Shown piece by piece: positions 1-7,769 of a stretch of DNA of 22,940 bases; the stretch's first letter is position 1, and the number at the start of each line of letters is the position of its first letter. The DNA lies in assembly GCA_964505195.1 (NCBI GenBank), contig CAZDGV010000025.1:1-22940 (forward strand). The letters run 5' to 3'. The stretch is from CAZDGV01 sp964505195 (GTDB lineage Bacteria > Bacteroidota > Bacteroidia > Chitinophagales > Chitinophagaceae). The notes under the pieces are model-generated. The model had not been told where the DNA came from. It worked only from the letters and a program-made list of their open reading frames with translations, and did no database searches. The position numbers and the translations under genes were made by a program.

Positions 1-541
1 TATTAAAATATGTATTACTAGCGGCTTCAATTCCATACACTCCTTTGCCCATTTCCGCTACATTCAGATACACTTCCAGAATCCTCTTTTTGCCCCAAAC
101 GAGTTCAATCATTGCAGTAAAATAAACTTCCAGCCCTTTTCTAATCCAACTTCTTCCTTGCCAGAGAAAAACATTTTTTGCTGTTTGCTGTGAAAGGGTA
201 GAAGCACCTCTCACACGATTGGGCTTACGCTTGTTGTAAGCAACCGCTTTTTCAATACTTTTCCAGTCGAAGCCTGCATGATCGGCAAAGCGCTGATCCT
301 CTGCTGCAATTACGGCTAATCCGGCATTGGAATGAATGGCAGAAATATCGACATAATCTCTTTTGAGCCCCTCTCCGCGCAACACACTTCCTATTTGCGT
401 TAGAGTGATGGGTGGATTGATCCATTTTAGCAATACGATATAGAGAAGTTGTCCGAAAAACAAAATCAGAAAAATGCGTTTGCAAGTACGGATTATATTC
501 GAAAACCATGATCTGTTTTCGCTAGCGTTGTCGGCACACAT
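1..541 (-). CDS. mtgA: Monofunctional peptidoglycan glycosyltransferase MtgA (3' end cut by window edge)
   Basis: Polymerises lipid II into glycan strands at the outer face of the inner membrane (GT51 family, no transpeptidase domain). Translating from the ATG at 541 gives 180 residues open to the edge. There is one N-terminal membrane anchor (about residues 23-40). The GT51 signature AAEDQRFADHAGFDW follows with catalytic Glu81, then RGASTLSQQ (111-119), a KNVFLW segment (122-127) and KKRILEVYLNVAEMG (151-165), all diagnostic of the family. Roughly 50 residues are missing compared with the usual length of about 230. It lies 13 bases downstream of the gene at 555-1079 on the same strand, so the two are probably co-transcribed. 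The peptidoglycan amidase at 1271 diverges from this pair. Identification is secure; the start is the first ATG after the upstream stop. Confidence 0.95.
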   Translation of the reverse strand, partial: MCADNASENRSWFSNIIRTCKRIFLILFFGQLLYIVLLKWINPPITLTQIGSVLRGEGLKRDYVDISAIHSNAGLAVIAAEDQRFADHAGFDWKSIEKAVAYNKRKPNRVRGASTLSQQTAKNVFLWQGRSWIRKGLEVYFTAMIELVWGKKRILEVYLNVAEMGKGVYGIEAASNTYFN

Positions 542-554
542 ACTGCAATTTAAC

Positions 555-1079
555 TTAACGCTGTCGTATGGGAACGATTTCAGGCTGAAAAATATCCAGC
601 ATCAACAAGTCATATTTGTCACCAAGTACATATCTCCTGCTTCTGTCGAATAGCAGATGCTTTCCATGATACAAGAGTATTGGTCCATACACCAAACCCG
701 TTCCCCACAGTAGTGACCTGCCAAAGTTTTCACCGCTAGCAGTTAAACCACCGGCAAAAAGAGGTATCCCGGCATTTGCCCATAAAAATGTTTCACCATC
801 CATTGGAATAACGGGTTGTTTATTTTTCTTTTTAAGCACTGCATGTATTTCTTTTTTGGCAATGCCATGGTGGTTTACATAAATCGTATCGTTTTGTATC
901 AGGTTAATGATGCCCCCAAATTGCATTCCGAGTTTTGATTCAAGTCGGATAAACGCACCTTCCCGAAAGCGTTTGAACGACTTGCCATTTTTACGCAGCA
1001 CAACCTCATTGAATTGTCCCACCGATTGCATGGCAATTGCACAAAATGCAAGAAGCGTTAAAAAGCATTTTCTCATCAT
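555..1079 (-). CDS. Small secreted or envelope protein of unknown function
   Basis: I do not recognise the family. The 174-residue product starts with a hydrophobic stretch ending in SVGQ (residues 1-22), which looks like a Sec signal peptide cleaved before Phe23. The next about 65 residues are basic and hydrophilic, with short beta-like segments. A second, moderately hydrophobic Gly-rich part follows (about 100-145, containing LFAGGLTASGENFGRSLLWGTGLVYGP without the full run being a clear membrane helix). It ends in a mixed tail with DIFQPEIVPIRQR. The start is MM, and either Met could be used. It lies directly upstream of mtgA on the same strand, so a role in the cell envelope is a reasonable guess from context only. 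No catalytic motif is visible. Confidence 0.75.
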   Translation of the reverse strand: MMRKCFLTLLAFCAIAMQSVGQFNEVVLRKNGKSFKRFREGAFIRLESKLGMQFGGIINLIQNDTIYVNHHGIAKKEIHAVLKKKNKQPVIPMDGETFLWANAGIPLFAGGLTASGENFGRSLLWGTGLVYGPILLYHGKHLLFDRSRRYVLGDKYDLLMLDIFQPEIVPIRQR

Positions 1080-1232
1080 GTTATAAAGTAACAGGTAAGT
1101 TCTGGAAATGTTTTGTTAAGAATTATGGATTTTACAACGACTATTTAAGGAGCTTGATTTGTTTGCACTGAAAGTGTTTTTTCGATCCCCTTGGTTTGTT
1201 ATGCAATTTCATTTTCATTATTTAAGTAAATT

Positions 1233-1251
1233 GTATCCTTCAACAGGATAC
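1233..1251 (+). promoter_or_regulatory. Perfect hairpin in the amidase upstream region
   Basis: GTATCCT and AGGATAC form a perfect 7-bp inverted repeat around a 5-base loop, 19 bases before the amidase ATG. No T-tract follows, so it is not a standard terminator. It could be a leader hairpin or a protein-binding operator. The rest of the 191-base intergenic region (1080-1270), which separates divergent genes, shows no clear TAnnTTTG promoter. Confidence 0.35.
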
Positions 1252-1270
1252 TTATCAACTAAAGTTTCTG

Positions 1271-3043
1271 ATGTATAAGACGATGAATGATTCAAAATCC
1301 TACAACTCCATGCGCAGTTTATTTTTTCTGATATTTTTGATTCCCCTTTGTTTGCAGGCACAGGTTCCCATTCTCAAGCTGGTGCGTCCATCGCGCGAAA
1401 CGGTTTCCGTTACAGCTTCCAGACAATTCATTACAGGTGCCACATGTAAGGATTGCGCCGTGACGCTAAACGGGGCACCATTAAAAGTATGGCCTACTGG
1501 TGCTTTTGCGGCGGAGCTTAATTTGGTACAGGGGGCTAACACTTTTGTTTTAATTGCAACAGATGCTTCGGGACGTAAAATAGAAAAAACAATCAGCTAT
1601 CAGTTTACGCTTCCGACACACGAAAAAACGCTTACGCAGCATACTGTTGAATATGTGCGAATTGAACCGGCAGGTAATCTTTTACTTGCTCCCGGCGATC
1701 GTATTCGGATTACGCTTAAAACGATTCCCGATGCACAGGTGCGTTTAGAAGGAGGACTGGATTTAAAAGAAGTGCCTGCCCGTGATTCACTCAGCGTTCG
1801 AGGCATTTACAAAGGAGAATATGTTGTAGGGGAAGATGATGAATGGCTTACAGAAAATCCTAAGCCATTTCGTTTTGTCGTTCAAACAAAAGACGGACTT
1901 CAAATAGATGCAGCTACAAAATCAACTTATGCAAGCATGCCGGCACAAGGAATGCTTTTACGAACAAAAGGCAGATTGCCTTATTTGCTGTATGGGTTGG
2001 GTGAAGACAGACTTGGCGGTACTAAAATCGGGTATCTCGACTCGATGATTGCTTTAAAAGCAGTTGGTAAAGTAAACGATAAATACCGCGTGCAGCTTTC
2101 TCGCAATCGTGATGCCTATATTGAAGAGATGCATGTGCAGCCACAAGTAATTCCCGGCTTTACACCTAGCTCACTTACAGGTAGTATGCGCAGCTGGGGC
2201 GATACTGCTTTCGATTATGTTTCACTGAGTTTACAGGAAAGATTGCCTTATGAAAGCTGGCAGGAGATTAACCCTTCCCTTATTCGTGTGAATGTATTCG
2301 GTGCTGTAACCAATACCAACTGGGTAACACAGCTCAGTACCGTAAAAGAAATTAAAAATGTTTATTACCGTCAGCTAGAAGAAGATGTATTCAGCATTTT
2401 TATTGAATTGAAGAACCCACAACATTGGGGGCATGCAGTTTATTACCGAGGGAATACACTTACTATTAAAGTAAGGCGCCAGCCTGCTGATTTAAGCCTG
2501 CTCAATAAAGTGATTGTAGTAGATGCGGGCCATGGTGGTACAAACAAGGGGGCTGCAGGTATCATGGGTGTTTTTGAGAAAGAGCTCACACTCTTGGTTG
2601 CAACTGAACTGCGCAACACACTTGAACAAGCCGGTGCTAAAGTGGTAATGACAAGAATAAAAGATACCACCTATGAAAATCATGATCGTCTTTGGAATTA
2701 TAAACAGCTGATGCCCGATTTGCTCCTCAGCATTCATTTAAACAGCGCGGATGATCCTATTCGCGTGCAGGGTGCCAGTACCTATTATCGGCATATTGGT
2801 TTTCGTTCTGTTACACAACACGTGCTTGAAAGTATGTTACAGTTGGGTTTAAAAGAATACGGAAATGTGGGCCATTTTAATTTCATTTTAAATGGCGCTA
2901 CCGAATATCCGAGTGTATTGGTTGAAACATTATTTATTAGTCACCCCGAAGATGAAGCGAATATCCTCGATCCTGCATACCGTAAGGCGATGGCAGAAAA
3001 AATTACAGCGGGAGTAAAAAACTGGCTGGGGTCACTTAAGTAA
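1271..3043 (+). CDS. N-acetylmuramoyl-L-alanine amidase (Amidase_3, AmiC type)
   Basis: Cleaves the amide bond between N-acetylmuramic acid and the stem peptide, in the periplasm, during cell separation or wall turnover. A signal peptide (MRSLFFLIFLIPLCLQAQ) begins at residue 14, so the true start may be the internal ATG at 1310 or 1283 rather than 1271. Residues about 40-115 resemble a small beta-sandwich with a paired-Cys TCKDC segment. The long middle part has no motif I recognise. The catalytic Amidase_3 domain occupies about 412-588: VVDAGHGG with zinc ligand His421, Glu436 in FEKEL, His489 in SIHLNS, and catalytic Glu552 in VETLFISHPEDE. The His-Glu spacing of 15 matches the CwlV/AmiC pattern, so all metal and catalytic residues are present. 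At 590 residues it is longer than E. coli AmiC because of the N-terminal extension. Confidence 0.93.
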   Translation: MYKTMNDSKSYNSMRSLFFLIFLIPLCLQAQVPILKLVRPSRETVSVTASRQFITGATCKDCAVTLNGAPLKVWPTGAFAAELNLVQGANTFVLIATDASGRKIEKTISYQFTLPTHEKTLTQHTVEYVRIEPAGNLLLAPGDRIRITLKTIPDAQVRLEGGLDLKEVPARDSLSVRGIYKGEYVVGEDDEWLTENPKPFRFVVQTKDGLQIDAATKSTYASMPAQGMLLRTKGRLPYLLYGLGEDRLGGTKIGYLDSMIALKAVGKVNDKYRVQLSRNRDAYIEEMHVQPQVIPGFTPSSLTGSMRSWGDTAFDYVSLSLQERLPYESWQEINPSLIRVNVFGAVTNTNWVTQLSTVKEIKNVYYRQLEEDVFSIFIELKNPQHWGHAVYYRGNTLTIKVRRQPADLSLLNKVIVVDAGHGGTNKGAAGIMGVFEKELTLLVATELRNTLEQAGAKVVMTRIKDTTYENHDRLWNYKQLMPDLLLSIHLNSADDPIRVQGASTYYRHIGFRSVTQHVLESMLQLGLKEYGNVGHFNFILNGATEYPSVLVETLFISHPEDEANILDPAYRKAMAEKITAGVKNWLGSLK

Positions 3044-3087
3044 AAAATCTATCAGTACAGCTCTCTGCGGATATACAGTAGATTCCA

Positions 3088-3453
3088 TTAAGTATGTTTT
3101 TGAATTAATTCTTTCAATTCCTGCGGAATTTCCATCCTGCGTAAAGGAGGAACATTTGCTCCGCCGGTATTCCCTACGGGGATTTCACCAACAAAAGATT
3201 TCACTCCGCCCACAATCAAACGCGGTATTTGTCCGATAATCTCTCTCAGGTCCTTCATGCGAATACCAAACAGCAACATTTTCCAGTGAACCAAACTATG
3301 ATGATACGGATAAGGCTGACCAATTATATGAGCTCGTTCAAGATGCGACCAGCTTCCAAGGAAATTATTATTTCTCAATTTCATCGCCGCCTCGTTTAGT
3401 TCATGGTAATAGAAAGGTTTTAACGAGGAGGGCATATCGGTATAAAACTTCAT
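3088..3453 (-). CDS. DUF3703 family protein
   Basis: A small soluble protein of unknown function. The features I associate with DUF3703 are all there: an N-terminal helix, the HLERAHIIGQPYPYHHSLVHW block, a hydrophobic LLFGIRMKDLREIIGQIPRL segment, the near-invariant VGEIPVGNTGGANV, and an IPQELKELI tail. I start at the ATG at 3453, giving 121 residues. It is 4 bases after the stop of the upstream gene, whereas the longer in-frame start at 3495 would overlap that gene by 38 bases and add residues not typical of the family. It is probably translated from the same message as the SRPBCC-like gene. It has no signal peptide. Family assignment is good; function is unknown. Confidence 0.85.
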   Translation of the reverse strand: MKFYTDMPSSLKPFYYHELNEAAMKLRNNNFLGSWSHLERAHIIGQPYPYHHSLVHWKMLLFGIRMKDLREIIGQIPRLIVGGVKSFVGEIPVGNTGGANVPPLRRMEIPQELKELIQKHT

Positions 3454-3457
3454 AGTA

Positions 3458-3937
3458 TTAGATTTTATTTTCCAGTTGCCGGAAATCGTTTGCAATTAAT
3501 ATTTTCCATCTGTACTGCCTCCACCGGTAAAAAATATTTGCAAAACACCATACAATGAGCGTCAGCACTCCTGCCTTTATTTCAATCTCATCAACATATT
3601 TTGTTTGCTTTGTATGATTTTTTGGAGTGATGTAAATCCAGTGGTCCCATTTGCTTATGATATCTCCGCTTCCGTTATCTCTTATGATATATTCAGTGGG
3701 GTCATTTTCTTTTACTTTTTCTATTTGTATATACTGTTTGCCGAAAGGAATAAATGAAAACAGTTTCATTCTTACCTGATATTTTCCATTTTCCCATTGC
3801 ACGGGGTAACGTTCCGGATCAACCGGTATAAATTTCAAGATGGGCGATGCGATGAAATCGAGCGTGTCAGATTGTTTAACATACTTGATCACCTGTTCCA
3901 TTTCACAATTAAAAACCGATTCAACCCTTGCTTTCAT
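3458..3937 (-). CDS. SRPBCC-like (START/polyketide-cyclase fold) protein, function unknown
   Basis: A 159-residue protein without a signal peptide. The pattern suggests a lipid- or ligand-binding helix-grip fold. It begins with a strand containing VESVFNCEMEQVIKYVKQS (the typical start of an SRPBCC domain), then FIPVDPERYPVQWENGKY, several alternating beta segments, and a YVDEIEIKAGVLTLIVWC strand. It ends with a long C-terminal helix containing FYRWRQYRWKIL, as in uncharacterised members where the last helix reads FYRHRQRRW. No catalytic residues can be assigned. It sits 4 bases before the DUF3703 start on the same strand, so the two are likely expressed together. The fold call is inferred from pattern, not from a search. 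Confidence 0.7.
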   Translation of the reverse strand: MKARVESVFNCEMEQVIKYVKQSDTLDFIASPILKFIPVDPERYPVQWENGKYQVRMKLFSFIPFGKQYIQIEKVKENDPTEYIIRDNGSGDIISKWDHWIYITPKNHTKQTKYVDEIEIKAGVLTLIVWCFANIFYRWRQYRWKILIANDFRQLENKI

Positions 3938-3999
3938 CTGCGTTTTTTTAATAATGTGGCATCATGATTACTGATCTACTTGGTCATGATTTTATAACA

Positions 4000-6900
4000 T
4001 TATTCCTGCATACTTATAGCAGGAACCTTCATTTCATTACAGGCTGCGTTAAAAGCAGTCACATCCTTTTCAAGCAACTGTTGCATTTGTTTTTTCCACA
4101 TCATCCAGGTTTGATGTAATGCTTCATATTGCTGTTCTTGTCCTCTTGTTACCAGCGGGATATTTGTATCCATTTCACCTTTCAGAAATATATAGTCGGC
4201 ACTGAGCTTGTTTACATAGTTGATGATATCATCATTACTCTGCGCTTTGTTTTGTACTAGTTTATTTTCCCAATCGCTGATTGCATTTACAATTTGTTTC
4301 CCCTGGTTTGAAAGGCTATTCATTTCTTTTTTGTCTTTCCACAAATCAAGCAAGGCATTGATCTGCTGTTTTACTTTGCGCATTTTTAAAACAGAAAGAT
4401 GAATATCACGGATATCGTTCTCCACTTTTGTTGCTAACGCATGTTGTGCCGCATATTCAGCATCTGTTGCTTTAATGCGCGGGTCGGGTAGTATGGTAAA
4501 GGAGATGCTGGTGCTTGTTTTTTCTGACCGTAAAGTGGCTGTATACTTTCCCGGAGATGCTTTGTGGCCATCGTAAGAACCTTCAATAAAAACATTCGGT
4601 ACACCAGGTAGCGTAGGGTATCTCAGGTTCCAAACAAAACGGTTGATGCCTGCTTTGGTTCCAATCAGCGGATCTGCTGAGGGGCCACCCGGGTAAGCAA
4701 CAAATGAGGGATTGGGTTTGGCTGTAAATCTGTTTACCAGTTCGCCTTTATCGTTGGTGATTTCAAGTGTCATTACATCTTTTCTTTCCAGTGTTTCAGG
4801 AATAAAATAATGTAATACTACTCCGCTGGGGGCGTTAAAGCCTGTGCCACCGCTAAGCGGCATCGCGCTAAACTCATTCATTCGGTCCATCATGCTGCCC
4901 CTGCTGAGGCGTACAGGATTTTCCGGCTGAAAAAATTGTAGTTGTGTTGGTGCAGCAAACGGATTATACTGACGTAACACATGAATATCATCAAGAATCC
5001 AGAAAGAACGTCCCATGGTTGAAGCAAGTAAGTCGCCCTGATGCACTTTTAAATCGGTAATGGGTACAATGGGCAATCCAAGCTGCAGACGCATCCATTG
5101 CTCACCGTCGTTGAATGAAACAAAGAATCCCGTTTCAGTGCCGCAGTAAAGCAATCCCTTTCTTTCATTGTCTTCCCGAATGGCTCGGGTATATGCACCA
5201 TAGGGGATGCCGTTCACGATTTTTTTCCAGCTGGCTCCGTAGTCTCGAGATACATACAGTGCAGGTGCAAAATCGTTGAACTTGTAACGTGTAGCAGCAA
5301 TATAAACGGTTCCTTTTTCATGCGGTGATACTTCAATACAGTTGATCAGACACTCTTCCAGTCCTGCCGGTGTTACATTATCCCATTTTTTACCGCCATC
5401 GCGTGTAACATGTACCAGTCCGTCGTCACTGCCTGTCCAGATCACTCCTTTTTCATGTGGCGATTCTATCACATAGCTGATCGTGCCGTAGTTTTCTCCG
5501 CCGGCGCCTTCATTGGTATAAGGCAATCCGCTGATACCCTGTTTGGTACTATCGTTTCGGGTTAGATCGGGAGATACGATTTCCCAGCTGCGTCCCATGT
5601 CTTTTGTTTTGAAAAGATGGTTACCTGCATGGTAAAATGTTTGAGGTTCGTATTTACTCCAAACGATGGGTGCATTCCAATTAAAACGATATTTCATTTG
5701 TTTTGGTTGCAGCGCCTGGTACTGGATAGGAGCAATCATCACATTGGTACCTTCGCCTGATTTTGTATCCAGCACTTCAATGGTGCCTTGATAGCTGCCA
5801 CCCACAACGTATTGCGGGTCATCGGGATTGAATGCTAGAAAAGCGCTTTCCCCACCGGCACTGCTGGTCCAGTCATTATCTGTAATGCTATATCCCGATG
5901 TACTTCTACTTGCAATTTTAATGCTGGAATTGTCTTGCTGCCCTGCATACAAGTGATATGGGAAAAGATGATCAGCATTTACGCGATAAAACTGGGCCGT
6001 AGGCTGATTGCTTTGTGTGCTCCATACTTTACCTCCATTAAAGCTTACGGCAGCACCGCCATCGTTGGCAACAATCATATTCTGACTGTTATTAGGATTG
6101 ATCCACAGATGATGATAATCACCGTGGGTGCCACGAACATTCGTCCAAGTACGTCCACCATCTGTCGATTTTAATCCAGGCGAATTCAGCACATACACTG
6201 TGTTTTCATTTTGCGGATCGGCAAATACTTCAATATAGTACCATGCACGCTGCGTGAGGCGGTGATCTTTGCTGATGCGGCTCCAGCTTTCGCCTGCATT
6301 TTCAGAAACAAACAATCCGCCCAGCTCTTTTTGTGTATCACTTTCTACCAGTGCGTATAGTTTTTCCGAGTTAGAGCGACAAACACTGATGCCCATTTTT
6401 CCCAGTTCAGCCGGCAGTCCTTTTTCAATTTTCTTCCATGTTTCTCCTCCGTCGGTTGATTTGTACAACCCACTGCCCTTGCCGCCGCTGATCACTTGCC
6501 AGGGTGTGCGTCGGTGATCCCACATCGCAGCATAAAGAATACGCGGGTTGGTCATGTCCATCACCAGATCTGAACAGCCCGTATTTTCATCTACATACAA
6601 CACGTTACGCCAGGTTTTTCCTCCGTCATTCGATTTATACACCCCTCTTTCTTTGCTCGGGCCATGTAAAGCACCCTGCGCACCTACCAGCAAAACATCG
6701 GGCTGTTGCGGATGAACGGCAATGCGCGCAATATGACGTGTTAACTCCAAGCCCATGTGCGACCAGGTTTTCCCTGCATCGGTCGATTTATAAACACCAT
6801 CACCGTAGCTGGTCATCACACCGCGTGGAGCATGTTCACCCATACCAACATAAATCACATTGGGATCGCTTTCGGCCACTTCTACCGCACCTACCGATCC

Positions 6901-7203
6901 TGTTTTAAAATAGCCGTCAGAAATATTGAACCAGGTTTGTCCTGCATCTTCTGTTTTCCAAACGCCACCGCCGGTGGTTCCCATATAGTACACTTGGTTG
7001 TTTTGAATTACGCCCGCAGCGGCAACGGAACGACCTCCTCTAAACGGACCAATCGGGCGCCAGTGCATACTGCGTAAAAGTGCAGCTTCGGTTGTGCTGT
7101 CTAGGGAGGTAACAGCAGCTGGTTTCGAAGCACCGGGTTTCCTTTGTGCGGTAACAGAACTGTAGCAAACCAGGGCTAAAATGGAAAGAAACACATATTT
7201 CAT
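4000..7203 (-). CDS. Secreted BNR/VPS10-like beta-propeller protein (annotated in relatives as glycosyl hydrolase)
   Basis: A large exported protein of 1067 residues. The ATG at 7203 is chosen because it puts a signal peptide (MKYVFLSILALVCYSSVTAQ) at the N-terminus; the longer start at 7245 adds 14 residues in front of it. I count eleven Asp-box motifs (S-x-D/N-x-G-x-x-W), for example WKTEDAGQTW, YKSTDAGKTW, YKSNDGGKTW, YKSTDGGETW, LKSTDGGRTW, FKTKDMGRSW and HVTRDGGKKW. These are the hallmark of sortilin/VPS10 and sialidase-type propellers, here probably two propellers within about residues 35-740. The last 330 residues hold a beta-sandwich-like region (GINRFVWNLRYP) and a helical tail. Sialidase catalytic residues are not evident, so a 'glycosyl hydrolase' activity is unproven; binding or a structural role is as likely. 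It diverges from the gene at 7307. Confidence 0.85.
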   Translation of the reverse strand: MKYVFLSILALVCYSSVTAQRKPGASKPAAVTSLDSTTEAALLRSMHWRPIGPFRGGRSVAAAGVIQNNQVYYMGTTGGGVWKTEDAGQTWFNISDGYFKTGSVGAVEVAESDPNVIYVGMGEHAPRGVMTSYGDGVYKSTDAGKTWSHMGLELTRHIARIAVHPQQPDVLLVGAQGALHGPSKERGVYKSNDGGKTWRNVLYVDENTGCSDLVMDMTNPRILYAAMWDHRRTPWQVISGGKGSGLYKSTDGGETWKKIEKGLPAELGKMGISVCRSNSEKLYALVESDTQKELGGLFVSENAGESWSRISKDHRLTQRAWYYIEVFADPQNENTVYVLNSPGLKSTDGGRTWTNVRGTHGDYHHLWINPNNSQNMIVANDGGAAVSFNGGKVWSTQSNQPTAQFYRVNADHLFPYHLYAGQQDNSSIKIASRSTSGYSITDNDWTSSAGGESAFLAFNPDDPQYVVGGSYQGTIEVLDTKSGEGTNVMIAPIQYQALQPKQMKYRFNWNAPIVWSKYEPQTFYHAGNHLFKTKDMGRSWEIVSPDLTRNDSTKQGISGLPYTNEGAGGENYGTISYVIESPHEKGVIWTGSDDGLVHVTRDGGKKWDNVTPAGLEECLINCIEVSPHEKGTVYIAATRYKFNDFAPALYVSRDYGASWKKIVNGIPYGAYTRAIREDNERKGLLYCGTETGFFVSFNDGEQWMRLQLGLPIVPITDLKVHQGDLLASTMGRSFWILDDIHVLRQYNPFAAPTQLQFFQPENPVRLSRGSMMDRMNEFSAMPLSGGTGFNAPSGVVLHYFIPETLERKDVMTLEITNDKGELVNRFTAKPNPSFVAYPGGPSADPLIGTKAGINRFVWNLRYPTLPGVPNVFIEGSYDGHKASPGKYTATLRSEKTSTSISFTILPDPRIKATDAEYAAQHALATKVENDIRDIHLSVLKMRKVKQQINALLDLWKDKKEMNSLSNQGKQIVNAISDWENKLVQNKAQSNDDIINYVNKLSADYIFLKGEMDTNIPLVTRGQEQQYEALHQTWMMWKKQMQQLLEKDVTAFNAACNEMKVPAISMQE

Positions 7204-7282
7204 AGTGAAGGGTTTATAATGTTCAAGATAAATCAAGCCGGGCAAACAATGATCAATTTATGATGATTCAGCTATGCAGAAT

Positions 7283-7290
7283 TACCTTTG
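7283..7290 (+). promoter_or_regulatory. Bacteroidota -7 promoter element for the AhpD-like gene
   Basis: TACCTTTG matches the Bacteroidota -7 consensus TAnnTTTG exactly and ends 16 bases before the ATG at 7307. No good TTG lies 18-20 bases upstream (only a TTT near 7257). Its position argues that translation starts at 7307 rather than at the upstream ATG 7274, which would lie outside the message. Confidence 0.6.
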
Positions 7291-7306
7291 GCAAAAATCA
7301 GTGATC

Positions 7307-7660
7307 ATGGGTAATCAAATCAATGAGTTTAATGAATACCGCTCAAAAATGAACGAGGTGATACTGAGCAAAGACAATTTGGTCATCAAGCGCTTATGGA
7401 ATCTCGATGCAAATACATATGCTGAGGGGGCTTTAAGTACCCAAACCAAAGAAATGCTCGGGCTAGTTGCTAGTATGGTGTTGCGTTGCGATGACTGCAT
7501 TAAGTATCATTTGGGCAAATGCCATGAGCAGGGCGTTACCACCGAGCAGGTATATGAAATTTTTGCCGTTGCCAACATCGTGGGGGGCACTATTGTAATA
7601 CCTCATACCCGCCGGGCTGCCGAATACTGGGAAGCACTTTTGGCGGCAGCCCAATCCTGA
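7307..7660 (+). CDS. Carboxymuconolactone decarboxylase / AhpD-like protein
   Basis: A small helical protein of 117 residues in the CMD/AhpD family. The redox motif CDDC, followed by IKYHLGKC with the conserved His, corresponds to the CxxCxxxH active site of AhpD-type alkylhydroperoxidases, which use the Cys pair to reduce peroxides. The downstream segment (GVTTEQVYEIFAVANIVGGT) is also family-typical. I choose the ATG at 7307 (MGNQINEF) because a -7 element lies just upstream. An earlier in-frame ATG at 7274 would overlap the promoter. It has no signal peptide, so it is cytoplasmic. It is followed after 109 bases by korB. The actual substrate cannot be told from sequence, and gamma-carboxymuconolactone decarboxylase activity is unlikely without the catabolic genes. 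Confidence 0.85.
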   Translation: MGNQINEFNEYRSKMNEVILSKDNLVIKRLWNLDANTYAEGALSTQTKEMLGLVASMVLRCDDCIKYHLGKCHEQGVTTEQVYEIFAVANIVGGTIVIPHTRRAAEYWEALLAAAQS

Positions 7661-7719
7661 AAGCCTTTTTTGGCGATCAGAAATTGGCATTGTGGCAATA
7701 ACTTGCTAACTTGATGTCA

Positions 7720-7735
7720 GCAGGTATAAACCTGC
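7720..7735. promoter_or_regulatory. Perfect hairpin upstream of korB
   Basis: GCAGGT-ATAA-ACCTGC is a perfect 6-bp stem with a 4-base loop, 34 bases before the korB ATG. No T-run follows on the plus strand. Just before it, TAACTTG occurs twice with one base between (7699-7713). Either may be an operator or leader structure; I see no exact TAnnTTTG in the 7661-7769 intergenic region. Confidence 0.25.
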
Positions 7736-7769
7736 GATCTTGATATTGGATGATTTATAAATGATTTAT

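Noticed and set aside
252..509. 85-residue minus-strand reading frame
   Set aside because: It overlaps the mtgA gene on the same strand in another frame, and mtgA has clear GT51 motifs throughout.
6504..7077. Plus-strand frames of 134 and 106 residues
   Set aside because: Antisense to the repeat-rich beta-propeller gene; composition is His/Pro-rich shadow sequence with no motif.
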